From: Mycoavidus sp. B2-EB
GTDB lineage: Bacteria; Pseudomonadota; Gammaproteobacteria; Burkholderiales; Burkholderiaceae
Length of the DNA: 64,000 nucleotides
Reading direction: 5' to 3'
Assembly (NCBI RefSeq): GCF_014218255.1
Contig: NZ_AP021872.1
Location: 744,001-808,000, forward strand
Shown: positions 43,045-53,047 of the stretch, in pieces
Layout of the letters: the number at the start of each line of letters is the position of its first letter
How positions within the stretch are numbered: the first letter of the stretch is position 1
Program-made: the position numbers and the translations under genes
The notes under the pieces: generated by a model
What the model saw: only the letters and a program-made list of their open reading frames with translations
What the model was told of the DNA's origin: nothing
Databases searched by the model: none

Positions 43045-46000
43045 TCAGGTTGCTGTTGACACTTGAACGGAATAGCGCTGAGTGCGCTCAGCCTGTTCGA
43101 CCGCCTTTTGCTGGAGGGCATTTCCCGCATAGAGATCCACATCATGCATCCCCGCCACGTTTGAGCCGAGGATATTCAGGTCATGTCCGGCTTCTATCTG
43201 TACTGTGCCTCCAGATAAGGTGCTGCTTAATGCTTGTTTTCTGTACAGCGCGGTGCGCGTTAATTCGCTTGAGGAACCGAAGAAGTGACTCGATTCATGA
43301 TAATGAGACTCCTTAAAATCCGTCTCTTCATACGCGGCTTCCAAATGAATATCTCGGCGGGCTTTTACCGCGAGTTTCTCTGCCGCTTTGACATACGCGC
43401 CGGTTGCGGTTACATCGCGCCCAGCCTTCAGCTCAAGCGCGCCGGCCTGAATCTGGGTGCCAACTTCAGTGTGCTGGCTTAGGCTGAGGGCATTCCGTTC
43501 ATCCCAGACGATCTTCTGTTGCAAGCCGGTGGTGGCGGTTCCTAAGATCAGATCTTGCTGAGCGTCTAACCTTGCCGTGTGTTCCACTTCAATTTGGGTG
43601 GCGGCTAGGTGGAGATCGGATCCCACCGTCGCTTCCAGCTCTCCGGCCTGGATCTGGGTGAGGCCCGCTAAGTTTGTTCGGCTGCCGCTGGCGGCATGAG
43701 TGGTCTGCGTCTGGCTTTGCAACTGTAGATTTTGGCCGGCCTGTACGGTGAGTTTTTTAACGGCAATCAGCTTACCAGCACGGCTATCGATGTCGTCGCG
43801 GGTTTGGATAGAGAGCGTGCCCCGGCTGGCCAGCGTGCCGCGCGCGTTATCGATCTGGCTTGCGCGAATACGTGTTGTGCTGCGACTGAGCACGGTTCCG
43901 GTGTTTTTAAAGGGGCGGTCGCTCTCTAACTCGATCGTATCGGCTGAAATCAGTGCATTGCTTCGTGGGATGGCCGGTGCATCGCTTGGGGCCAGATACA
44001 CTTTAGGCACGAGGACCGTCTGTTCTGAGCCATCGGGTAATTGAATACGTTGATTCACTAGCCAGACGGGGCTGGTGGTTAACGCATTGATTTGCTCAGG
44101 TGTCGGTTCAATGCCGAGCATCAAATTGAAACGTTTGGCCCAGTCTGCCCCGGCGTGCATCAAGTCCCGAATCTCAGCGATGGGATTGTGATAGCTGGAT
44201 AAATAATAATGGCCCGTTAGACCAATAATTTGGTCTCGAATCAGTTGCTGCTCATAGAATCCATCGCCCAGGCGCTTAGGAATGTGCTGAGGATTCAGAT
44301 TCAGTAAGCGCAGCAATACATCGCTCGAAACGCTGTCGCTGTTGCGGGTAAAACGGGGGTCGATCTGGATCAGATAGCGTTGATTGGGATCGGTGTTCAG
44401 GCGCAATAAACCGCTATTTAATAAAGTATTACGGCTTAAAGCAGAAGAACTCGGCACTAAGGCGGTAGAGGGCGCAGAATGCTCTACTGCCGTATGCTCT
44501 TGAGAGACGGCGACCGTCAGCGTGTGATACTCGACCATTGGGGCAGGATGGTAGGGGGCTTGCCCACTCCACTTACGCTCCCAGTACCGACCGCCGCTGC
44601 CGAAGAAACTAATTCCACCATGCCAGTCTCTGTCTGAGTATTGCGAGGTTCCCTGATCAGTCGTGACGCGTTGACCGATGGCATCCCGGTTTTCAATCTG
44701 GGCAGGCCTGCCTTCGAGGTCGCTGAGCGCCCCTCCTGCAATGATCCGACTTTTATCGTTCATCACCTGGTCTGACAGAGAGATCGCGCCACCTGCCTGA
44801 ATCTTGCCAGGTTCGCTGTGCGTCACCCTGGTTGTGGTCACTCGGCGCGTAAAGACATAGTTGATAAAACGAAATATTTCATGACCGGAGCTGTGCACAC
44901 GGTAGAGGCCCCCTACGTCGCCGTGCCAGGCGATTTGGGAGCCATCAAAGCGTTGGTTTGTCTGGTCATCGTGGCATTCGTGTATGCCCCGCTCCTCAAT
45001 CAGCCTTTCTTCGATTTCGAATCTTGCATTTTGATTGACTAGCGCTTTTGCATGAATCGTTAGATCCCCCACCGCATCCATCGTGGAGCCATGATTGAGA
45101 ATGCGTTCACTGCGACCCTGCGCGATAGACTCCGCATTCAGCTTACTGCCAATGGCTAAATCACCGCCACTATAAAGCGTACCACCGGCACGATTTTGAA
45201 TCTCATGAACCCCGATTTGAAGGCTGTTTTGCGCGAAAATCATGCTCTCCGTATTTCTCAACAGAGAGTCAGGCCCACGCGCACTGATTAAAATCGTATC
45301 GCCCGTAATCAGGCCCGGGTGAATCGCCAAACGCAATAAGTGCTGGGTCAATGTGCCACTTTCTCGACGGTTACGCATCTTATTAGAAAGGATCCGGATC
45401 TCCCCTTGGCTGTGTATCGTGCCTTCGTTACAAAAAGCCATCGCTAAAATGAAGATGCGCCCCTCACTTTGCAAAACCCCTTGTTGCATATTATCGAGCG
45501 CTAAGGCTTTTAAGGACAATCTATCGCGGGCAAATAACGTTGCATTGGCTTGGTTAAGAATTCTTTCTCCGATGACCAGATTGAGGTCTTTTCCCGTCAT
45601 CTGGCTCTTATTCGTATGGACAATATTCGGCGCTTCTATCGTGATGCGACCCCAGGCATTCATTAAGCCCCCTTGTGCTATGTAGCCACCGCCGCTCGCA
45701 TCTAAAAAAAGCTGGATCTGACCCTGTCCACTTTGAACGATTTGCCCCCCCTCCGTGTTAATGACTGTATGCGCACGAATTTCAAGGACACTGCCTGGAT
45801 ACGTCGGCTGTGTGGAACGGTCTGGATCACTTGAAATCTCCAGCTCAGAAGCTTCATCTTTCCCTACGGCAATCAGACCTTTGCTGTTATCTAGTTGATA
45901 TGTATCAATCTCAATTTTTTGGTGCGCCGATAGTGTGCCGGCTAGATTGGATAAACAGCATGTCAGAGAATCTGTATAAAAAGTTTTTATTTTGAGTGTG

Positions 46001-49000
46001 TGGTGGGAAAGAATGGTCGCCCCGTCATCGTTCAATATTTGAGGGGCCGTGAGCGTCACCAGACCTTTACCGATGATAAAGCCCGCTCCTTTTACGCCTT
46101 CTTCCTTACGGTTCATGATCGAAGCGTGAGCGAAAATCTGCATTGGCCCTGTGCCAGTATGGAGTATCCGGCCTGAGGTATTATCAATCACGTCTGCTTG
46201 CACATCCAATGCGCTTTGAGCACCGTGGGTTTCTATATGGCCCTGCATATTGTTGAGCAATTGACTCTTCAGAATAAGATCGGAACCCGTCGTGATTTGC
46301 CCGTTTTGATTGTCTAAAATATGGGCTTGAATTAAGAGTGGTTTTCTTGACTCAATGGTAGAGGACGCCATATTGGTTAGACTGTATGCTGGACCTTCTG
46401 CTTTGTGCTGAGCATTGAAGGAGCCCCCTATCGTCAATTCACCATCACTGTGCAGCAACCCATGCTCCTGGTTATGCAGGGTCTGAGCTCCAATGGTAAG
46501 CTGGTGCCGCGCGATAATTGCCCCCGCTTGATGTTTCTCGGTGTCTTCTACACCATCATTGATCAAGTTCTGCGCGCCGATGACTACAGTGCTGCCTTGG
46601 ATGATTCCACTGTTTTTGAGTTGATTCTGTAGGGTTAGCGTCAAGAACCTGCCATCAATCAAAGCACGTGCTTGATTTTCAAGCTCTTTCACCTTAAACA
46701 GAATGTCTCCCTTGCTTTGTAAATTCCCTCCCTCAGAATTTATGAAATGCTCAGCCACGAGCGTGAATGCATCACTGGCAGAAATCGTACTATCTGAATT
46801 GGAGAAAAGCTTTTCTGTGTTTAGGTTGATGTGCTGCCCTAAAATCTGGGTTTTATGCGTGTTGTAGATAGCCTGTGCTTGTATTGTGATCTTGCCTTGT
46901 ACACGGATCAGGGTATTTTGTGCTTTTTTATTTTCATCCGAAGAGTTGACTACTTCCTTAGCCCGCACTTCCAGTATGCCTACGTAGGGTGCATTGCGGG
47001 ACAGACTTTCTATGGGGTGTGAAGTTTCTTTCTTGAATTTCTCGTCTTCAGCAACCGTTATTAATCCTCCAACATTGCATAACACGTCCGCGTCTATCTC
47101 AATCTTCCGGCTGGCCGATAAAGTGCTCAATTTATTGTCTAAGCGGAGCGTCTTTATTTTTAGGATCTGATCAGAAATAATGGCTCCACCTACATTATTA
47201 ACCAGCTTAGGGGACTGAATAGTCACTGGGCCTTTACCAAAAATTATCCCCGCTCCTTCGAGTGCCGCAAGATTAAAATTGCCTAGCGCTTGCTGAGCAA
47301 TAATCCGGGTCTTTCCTGTCCCCGTATTAAGCAACCAGCCAGAAATATTATTAATCGCATCGGCTTGAATATCCAATACGCTTTGATCGCTCTTCGCTTC
47401 TATGCGTCCCTGTCGATTGTTAACGACCTGACTTCTCAGAATCAGTTCTGAGCCAGCCTTAATGTGCCCATCTTTATTCTCCAACTGACTTGCCTGAATC
47501 GATAGTTTTTCTTTTGACTCTATCGTAGAGGAACTCGAATTCACAAGCCGCTGCATTGAGCTCTTTACTTGGTGTTGTGCATCAAGCGTATCTCCTATAC
47601 TCAGGTCACCATCGCTGCGCAGTAACCCATGCTCTTGGTTGTGTAATGCCTGCGCTCCGATCGTAAGATGGTGCCGCGCGATGATCGCTCCAGCTGGCTG
47701 TCGATCTGTCCTGTTTTCGCCATCATTCATCAGGTTTTGTGCATCGATAATGATTGTGCCACCTTGAATAACTCCGCTGTTTTTGAGCTGATTCTGTAAG
47801 AGTAGCGTCAAGAATCTGCCATCAATCAAAGCACGCGTTCGATTTTCTAGCTCTTTCACCTCAAGCAGAATACCTCCCTTGCTGTGTAAACTTCCTCCAT
47901 GAGTATTGATAAAATGCTCAGCCGTGAGCGTGAATGCATCACGTGCAGAAATCGCACTATTTGAGTTGGAGAAAAGTTTGACTGCACTTAGGTTAACGTG
48001 TTGCCCTAGAATCTGGGTTTGATACGTGTTGTAGATAGTCTGTGCTTTTATGCTGACTTTGCCTTGTACGCAGATCAGGGTGTGGTGTACTTTCTCCCCT
48101 CTATGCCAAGTGTTGATCATTTTCTTGGTACGCACTTTAAGCACGCCTACTTGACCAATATAAGGGGATAGGGCAGGGATCTCCGGCTTAAATTTCTCGT
48201 CTTCACCCACGACTATCCATCCTCCGGCACTGGTGAATTGATCCGCGTTAATCTCCATTCTCTGGCATGCTGATAAGATGCTTCGCCTATGCGCCAAGAG
48301 AGACGCTTTTATTTTAATGATATGACCTGAAACAATGGTTCCACCGGCGTCATTGATCAGTTCAGGGGACTGAATAATCACCGGGCCTTTACCCAAGATG
48401 GCCCCAGCTCCTTCGATGGCCTCAGGATTAGAATTGCTTAGCGCTTGCTGAGCAATAATCTGGGTCTTGCCTGTTCCCGCATTCAGCAACCCGCCAGAAA
48501 TATTATCAATCGTCTTGGCTCGAACATCCAATACGCTTTGATCTCCCTCCGCTTCTATGCGTCCCCGCCGATTGATCAAGGCTTGACTTCTCAGAATAAG
48601 TTCTGAGCCGGCTCTAATTTGCCCCTCTTCATTATCCAAATAACCCGCTTGAATCGATAGCTTCTTGCTTGACGCTATTGTAGAAGAATTCGAATTAACG
48701 AGCGCTTGCATTGCTCCATCCACTTTGTACGGAGTATCTGGAATGTCTCCTATCGTTAACTCGCCATCGCTATACACTAACCCCTGTTCTTGGTTGTGCA
48801 ACGTCTGCGCTTGAATGGTAAGTTGACGCTTTGCGATGATTTTTCCAGCGTGATGTTCTTCTGCATCTTCTGTGCCATCATTGATCAAGTTCTGCGTACT
48901 GATGGCTACAGTGCTACCTTGGATCACACCTTGATTTTTGAGTTGTTCTTGGGCGTTTAGTATCAGAATTTGCCCGTCAATCAAGGCATTTGCTTGGTTC

Positions 49001-49845
49001 TCCAGGGTTTTCGCTTTCAGCGAAATGCCGCGCTGAGCACGCAGTGCGCCGGCATTGTCTAAGCGATCTACTTCAATTGTTAAATCACGGTTTGATTGAA
49101 TTTGACGACTTGAATTATCTAAGATGGCTGTTTTAATTCTTAGGTGTTCATGAGCATGTATCTGGGCTTTCTTAGCGAATTCCAGACGACCGGCATCTGC
49201 CTGATCATTGTGCTCAACCTCGATACTCGTCTCTGGTTGCCTTTGTTGAGAGGCAATCATTGGCACGCCTAAATTCGTGTAATTGACTTGATGCTTGCCA
49301 GTGCTAATATTGATGTTATTGGCCTGCAATTCGCCATTTATTTTGATGGAATAGGCGATGAGGTCAATTTGATTAAACTGCTTAAGCTTGGTGGCATTTT
49401 TGATCTTAATATGACCTTTGCTCACGTGAAAGGCTTCGAGATTGCCGTCGCTCCCTATAATCGGCTCACCTGTCGTAAATATAATACGGCTGATATTGAG
49501 GAAATTGCATCCCCATAAATGAATGCCATAGGCATTAGAAAATACGAGTTGAGCGAGTTGTCCCGCGACTTTTACGATGCCCTCGAACTTGGATGGCTGA
49601 TAGCCTATGACTTTATTTAAGACCATCCGCACCGCAGGGCCATTTTCTAGGACTACGCCTGAGGAAGGTACATCGAACTCTTGATAAGAATTACACGAAA
49701 TGCCTGCCGAATTGGGTGGGGTAAGATCAACAGTAGAGGAGTGCGTCGCCGTGTTAGCATCATCTGCGGTTTGTCTCGCCTCACTAGATGAAGTGTAAGC
49801 TTTGGGAATCTGTTGAGCCGATATTACATTCACCACTTTGACCAT
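43045..49845 (-). CDS. CdiA/FhaB-like filamentous haemagglutinin, 5' part (truncated by IS21)
   Basis: 2266 codons, the last five (VSTAT) encoded by IS21. Residues about 45-200 resemble the two-partner-secretion (TPS) haemagglutination domain (NSAGISCNSYQEFDVPSSGV, VLENGPAVRMVLNKVIGYQP, GNLEAFHVSKGHIKIKN). Filamentous repeats follow, including three units of about 386 residues (see the repeat entry). At about 1700-1960 is a CdiA-type receptor-binding-like region (YLIQIDPRFTRNSDSVSSDV, LGDGFYEQQLIRDQIIGLTG, HYYLSSYHNP), and then further haemagglutinin repeats (KAGRDVTATGAYVKAAEKLA). Oddly, the N-terminus (MVKVVNVISAQQIPKAYTSS) has no hydrophobic signal peptide or ESPR extension, and a stop lies 8 codons upstream in frame, so export is doubtful. 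A ribosome site AGGAT precedes ATG. No cdiB is in the window. Confidence 0.88.
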   Translation of the reverse strand: MVKVVNVISAQQIPKAYTSSSEARQTADDANTATHSSTVDLTPPNSAGISCNSYQEFDVPSSGVVLENGPAVRMVLNKVIGYQPSKFEGIVKVAGQLAQLVFSNAYGIHLWGCNFLNISRIIFTTGEPIIGSDGNLEAFHVSKGHIKIKNATKLKQFNQIDLIAYSIKINGELQANNINISTGKHQVNYTNLGVPMIASQQRQPETSIEVEHNDQADAGRLEFAKKAQIHAHEHLRIKTAILDNSSRQIQSNRDLTIEVDRLDNAGALRAQRGISLKAKTLENQANALIDGQILILNAQEQLKNQGVIQGSTVAISTQNLINDGTEDAEEHHAGKIIAKRQLTIQAQTLHNQEQGLVYSDGELTIGDIPDTPYKVDGAMQALVNSNSSTIASSKKLSIQAGYLDNEEGQIRAGSELILRSQALINRRGRIEAEGDQSVLDVRAKTIDNISGGLLNAGTGKTQIIAQQALSNSNPEAIEGAGAILGKGPVIIQSPELINDAGGTIVSGHIIKIKASLLAHRRSILSACQRMEINADQFTSAGGWIVVGEDEKFKPEIPALSPYIGQVGVLKVRTKKMINTWHRGEKVHHTLICVQGKVSIKAQTIYNTYQTQILGQHVNLSAVKLFSNSNSAISARDAFTLTAEHFINTHGGSLHSKGGILLEVKELENRTRALIDGRFLTLLLQNQLKNSGVIQGGTIIIDAQNLMNDGENRTDRQPAGAIIARHHLTIGAQALHNQEHGLLRSDGDLSIGDTLDAQHQVKSSMQRLVNSSSSTIESKEKLSIQASQLENKDGHIKAGSELILRSQVVNNRQGRIEAKSDQSVLDIQADAINNISGWLLNTGTGKTRIIAQQALGNFNLAALEGAGIIFGKGPVTIQSPKLVNNVGGAIISDQILKIKTLRLDNKLSTLSASRKIEIDADVLCNVGGLITVAEDEKFKKETSHPIESLSRNAPYVGILEVRAKEVVNSSDENKKAQNTLIRVQGKITIQAQAIYNTHKTQILGQHINLNTEKLFSNSDSTISASDAFTLVAEHFINSEGGNLQSKGDILFKVKELENQARALIDGRFLTLTLQNQLKNSGIIQGSTVVIGAQNLINDGVEDTEKHQAGAIIARHQLTIGAQTLHNQEHGLLHSDGELTIGGSFNAQHKAEGPAYSLTNMASSTIESRKPLLIQAHILDNQNGQITTGSDLILKSQLLNNMQGHIETHGAQSALDVQADVIDNTSGRILHTGTGPMQIFAHASIMNRKEEGVKGAGFIIGKGLVTLTAPQILNDDGATILSHHTLKIKTFYTDSLTCCLSNLAGTLSAHQKIEIDTYQLDNSKGLIAVGKDEASELEISSDPDRSTQPTYPGSVLEIRAHTVINTEGGQIVQSGQGQIQLFLDASGGGYIAQGGLMNAWGRITIEAPNIVHTNKSQMTGKDLNLVIGERILNQANATLFARDRLSLKALALDNMQQGVLQSEGRIFILAMAFCNEGTIHSQGEIRILSNKMRNRRESGTLTQHLLRLAIHPGLITGDTILISARGPDSLLRNTESMIFAQNSLQIGVHEIQNRAGGTLYSGGDLAIGSKLNAESIAQGRSERILNHGSTMDAVGDLTIHAKALVNQNARFEIEERLIEERGIHECHDDQTNQRFDGSQIAWHGDVGGLYRVHSSGHEIFRFINYVFTRRVTTTRVTHSEPGKIQAGGAISLSDQVMNDKSRIIAGGALSDLEGRPAQIENRDAIGQRVTTDQGTSQYSDRDWHGGISFFGSGGRYWERKWSGQAPYHPAPMVEYHTLTVAVSQEHTAVEHSAPSTALVPSSSALSRNTLLNSGLLRLNTDPNQRYLIQIDPRFTRNSDSVSSDVLLRLLNLNPQHIPKRLGDGFYEQQLIRDQIIGLTGHYYLSSYHNPIAEIRDLMHAGADWAKRFNLMLGIEPTPEQINALTTSPVWLVNQRIQLPDGSEQTVLVPKVYLAPSDAPAIPRSNALISADTIELESDRPFKNTGTVLSRSTTRIRASQIDNARGTLASRGTLSIQTRDDIDSRAGKLIAVKKLTVQAGQNLQLQSQTQTTHAASGSRTNLAGLTQIQAGELEATVGSDLHLAATQIEVEHTARLDAQQDLILGTATTGLQQKIVWDERNALSLSQHTEVGTQIQAGALELKAGRDVTATGAYVKAAEKLAVKARRDIHLEAAYEETDFKESHYHESSHFFGSSSELTRTALYRKQALSSTLSGGTVQIEAGHDLNILGSNVAGMHDVDLYAGNALQQKAVEQAERTQRYSVQVSTAT
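45520..48988 (-). repeat. Three large tandem repeats (about 1.16 kb each) within the CdiA-like gene
   Basis: Each unit starts with the codons for ALIDG (near 48988, 47833 and 46673 on the minus strand) and proceeds through LKNxGxIQG, LTIxAQxLHNQE, GKxxIIAQQAL, GKGPVxIQSP, TQILGQHxNL, FTLxAEHFINxxGG and VKELEN-R before the next ALIDGRF. Copies 2 and 3 are the most alike at their starts (ALIDGRFLT, QNQLKNSG). Unit 3 drifts after about 300 residues. Shown by reading the translation; percent identity was not computed. Confidence 0.85.
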
Positions 49846-49946
49846 TATTAATATCCTGCTTAAAACTAAAAAATCTACTTCAATGCTGCTCTACGTCAGT
49901 CATTTAACCGAATACGAACAATGCTTGCAGCGGAACAAAAAATCTA

Positions 49947-50062
49947 TAAGTTGACGCCATCAAATTTTTCCGTAAGTAAAGGAGTTTAGGCAGCGCTTTT
50001 CAGTTCGCAAATACTTGACTTTGGGCCTTTGGCTTGGGGAAAAATTTGATGGCGCTAACTTA
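49947..50062. mobile_element. MITE-like 116-bp element with 25-bp terminal inverted repeats
   Basis: 49947-49971 and 50038-50062 are inverted copies (23 of 25 positions identical; perfect 17-bp core CGCCATCAAATTTTTCC), with 66 bp between. The outermost TA on each side could be a TA target duplication as made by IS630/Tc1-mariner elements. It encodes no protein. It lies across the 3' end of the LysR-type gene, supplying its last 33 codons, and 100 bp before the CdiA-like gene. A long-loop terminator-like hairpin is an alternative. Confidence 0.6.
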
Positions 50063-50541
50063 GATATTTCTGGATGATCAGAATAATTACTGTGAATAAT
50101 TCCTATGTGAACTTCATCTAAGAGTAGTTGATTTATCACGCGAGATGTGCTGTTTTCTTCTTGAATTCCAACAAAACAGGAAGAGTTATCTTTATAAAAA
50201 TCATTAATTACCTCGTCCATAAGTACATCAACGCAACTAGAGAACGTAGCAATATTTATGTTGCCTCGGCGCATACTGCCTAATTCTTGTAAACTTACTT
50301 CAAAATCTTGCTGAGCACTTTGGCTACGGTGATAATATTCAAGTAATAAATCGCCTACCTCAGTCGGCACCATGCCTCTAGGGCGCCGATCAAACAATCT
50401 AGCTCCTATCTCTTGTTCCAATAAATAAATCTGGCGTGCAATAACAGAGCAGTCTGTATGTAGATGATCTGCAGCTCTTCGGACCTGCCCGTAGTTATGA
50501 ACTGCATGAAAATAGCGTAATCGCTTCTGATTGATAATCAT
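49960..50541 (-). pseudogene. LysR-type transcriptional regulator, truncated at the 3' end
   Basis: From ATG 50541 (MIINQKRLRYFHAVHNYGQV) the winged-helix DNA-binding domain is complete (RRAADHLHTDCSVIARQIYL, LEQEIGARLFDRRPRGMVPT). The effector domain starts (GNINIATFSSCVDVLMDEVI) but ends abruptly after HSNYSDHPEIS; the last 33 residues are encoded in the MITE-like element. Total 193 residues, about two thirds of the normal 300. The frame is open upstream to 50727 but that part is unlike LysR proteins. It is divergent from the transporter remnant at 51009, a usual regulator/target arrangement. Confidence 0.8.
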
Positions 50542-51008
50542 TGCCTCCGCTCCAAAAGTGCACTGCTCTAAAAAGTATAGAGTGAGTTTAGAAAAACTTG
50601 GACTGCATATTTGTTTTTTTACGTTGCTCAACGAGTAGTGAGCTAATATGCTTGAAGCGGAGAAAACTCGCAACTGATTAAACATACAGTAGTTTAAATG
50701 TGACATATTGATAAATGGCACACTCAAACATAGCGATCACTTTTACTAAGTAAGACAACCATAAAAATCAAGATTCCTATTCGGTAAATATTTTTTCTAG
50801 CCATACTAATGCCGGAACTGGTTTATTAGAGGCTGGCATACCTTTAATACAACAAAGTTCCATGTATATCCATCTCTTTAAGCAACGGTGTGTAAATGCC
50901 GTTGCTTTCTTTAGGTGCGCTCTGATCAATAGCATCTTAAAAAAATGCCAGAGGCTGTTTTTGGTAGCGAGGGTTAAATGAGGATTTAGGGCAAGGAGAT
51001 ATAGTAAA

Positions 51009-51975
51009 ATGAATAACTCATCAGTTGATAGCAGTCTTTTGGCGCTTAAAAAGAGGCGCTACTTTCTGCAGTGTGATCAAATATGGAAGTTTAGTTTTTT
51101 ATTTAAATGTATTTATTGGCAAAGGCTAATGAACAGGAGGGTTGGCATTATCCTGCTACCGGTATGGCCTTTGGACTAAGTGCTCATCACACCTTCTTTT
51201 TATCGTTATTCCCATTATGGCGGGTGGCATTGGCGAAGGCGCGATTTATGGCGAGATTTTGAATACTCCACAAGACCAGATATTTGCCCAAGTTGTACCG
51301 GCTATCGTGCTGGGGAATTTGGTCGAGATTATTTGTGCAAGCGTGCTGAATCAATTGGGCAGGCGTTATAGCCGCTATAGTGGAGAAGGGCGTTTATACG
51401 ATGTTGAAGAGGAAGTACTCGCAAAGCCCATTAATACTTCATCGGTCAAGGTTGAGCAGATTGCAGTTACAGGCATGATCGCGATCTCCTTCTATATCGT
51501 AGGTATCGTAGTCCATAAGCTGATTGGCTTGCCTGCTCCCGTCGCTATGCTATTTCTTGTGGTGCTGGTCAAACTCATTTGTACAATTTCACCCAAATTA
51601 GAAAATGGGGCTCGTACAGTTTATCGTTTCTTCTCTAAAGCAGTGACGTATCCTTTGCTATTTGCCATTGGGGTAACAACCACTTCTTGGGCTGATTTAA
51701 TGGTGGCTTTCAACCTAGCCAATATTGTTACAATTGTCGTCACGGTCTTTACGCTGACTACAGTGGGGTTTTTTGTAGGGAAGTGGATCGGTTTATATCC
51801 AATTGAAAGCGCTCTTATTAATACGTGTCACAGTGGCATGGGCGGTGTTGGCGATATTGCGATTCTGACTTCGGCACACCGCCTACAACTCATGCCATTT
51901 GCGCAGATAGCGACCCGCTTAGGAGGAGCACTCACTATCACGGGGGCGATTCTTTTGTTGGGGTTCATTGAATAG
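51009..51975 (+). pseudogene. 2-hydroxycarboxylate (citrate/malate) transporter, internally deleted
   Basis: The start at ATG 51009, after AAGGAGATAT, reads to MNRRVGIILLPV (about 51130-51165), resembling the 'IGIIPLPV' N-terminus of the CitS/2HCT family, and then changes frame straight into the second half: LLFIVIPIMAGGIGEGAIYG (family GGxG re-entrant motif), five or six hydrophobic segments, and the second motif HSGMGGVGDIAILTSA near the end. About 120 residues carrying several membrane helices are missing. 51142-51975 is one open frame of 277 codons and may be annotated alone. A working transporter is unlikely. The 280 bp before it (50728-51008) hold no gene I can see. Confidence 0.75.
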
Positions 51976-52050
51976 ATCTAATCCTGCTTACGTGCATATT
52001 CATATACTAGTGCAGGGTAGAGAAGCTGTTTACTTTTTAGAGAAAAACTC

Positions 52051-52659
52051 ATGGCAAACCGAAGCTACTTGTATTCAACCAATGTTGTCCCCGGCCCTGA
52101 TGTGAAGAAGGAGACGCGCACGTTTACAGGAATTTCTGAGTGGAATTACGATATCCCTATCATTTACAAACTGCTCCTTTCTGGCAATCCAAGGCCATGC
52201 AAATCTTCTATTTGGGATATGCCGGACGACATCGCACTAATCGGCGACTACGCACTCGGCGTTGAGCGCCTCAAGGAATTTTTGAATAAAATTACTCTCC
52301 CTACAGCAAGACCTCTGGTTGAGGAAACACTTCAATTCCTCGCAAGTAAACACAGCATCAACAAGTATTTTGTCCTTGAGTGCGGAGAAATATTCGATAT
52401 GGATGATGAGCCGATCCAAGAACAAAATGCCCAACTTCTCGATGAAATCAGGAATCTTGACGTAGAAGTCGAACGAGCGCTTGCTAGCCTGGAACCGCAG
52501 CCTGTTGAGAAGCCCAAGCCAGTGGGGTGGCTTGCCAAGCTTTTTGGCGTGAAGTCACCACCAGCCGTCGAATCGCATGATGATCCGCTACAACCAGTCT
52601 ACAATTTGGGCCTAGGGAACTGGTCGAATATCCTATATTTCGATTTCAGCAAACCTTAA
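52051..52659 (+). CDS. Conserved hypothetical protein ('MANRSYLY' type)
   Basis: 202 residues. I recognise only the N-terminal MANRSYLYSTN pattern shared by a group of uncharacterised soluble proteins (possibly the DUF7822 group; memory only). It contains an acidic middle segment (EIRNLDVEVERALASLEPQP), a proline-rich KPKPVGWLAKLFGVKSPP linker, and a C-terminal NLGLGNWSNILYFDFSKP. No signal peptide or membrane segment. Complete, with no frameshift, in an otherwise decayed stretch. No function can be assigned. Confidence 0.6.
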   Translation: MANRSYLYSTNVVPGPDVKKETRTFTGISEWNYDIPIIYKLLLSGNPRPCKSSIWDMPDDIALIGDYALGVERLKEFLNKITLPTARPLVEETLQFLASKHSINKYFVLECGEIFDMDDEPIQEQNAQLLDEIRNLDVEVERALASLEPQPVEKPKPVGWLAKLFGVKSPPAVESHDDPLQPVYNLGLGNWSNILYFDFSKP

Positions 52660-53047
52660 TATCCGCAGCCATTAGAGGCTATCGCAACACTGTTGAGCCA
52701 AGCATGCGATGTAGAACCTTGAGGCGACATACATTGTTCCAGCACTCGGATACTTTTTCTTATACCTATCTTTAGAAAGATAAGATTTGCCCTTATAAAA
52801 GGTAAGGCAGCCCAGACATATCCACAGATATTGTGCATAACCACGTGGAAAAGTGTCCCATATCTTTCTCAAAGGCAGGCGAGACAAGGGCATTCTTTAG
52901 ATTGGCTAAATCTTGGCAACGGCTCTTATTTGCCGGAAGCGCGATAAGTTTTCTCTTTTATGCACAGCCGTAGCTTGAATATGAATCTCTAGCTTCATAT
53001 TTCTTGCAAGGTCTTAATTTACAAAACGAATTAAGAATGACAACTTT
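52660..53047. other. Non-coding, A+T-rich stretch with DnaA-box-like 9-mers
   Basis: No gene recognised. Two exact TTATGCACA 9-mers occur (52958-52966 on plus; 52832-52840 on minus), plus a near match ATATCCACA (52818-52826). They may be chance or a relic of a replicon. Confidence 0.35.
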
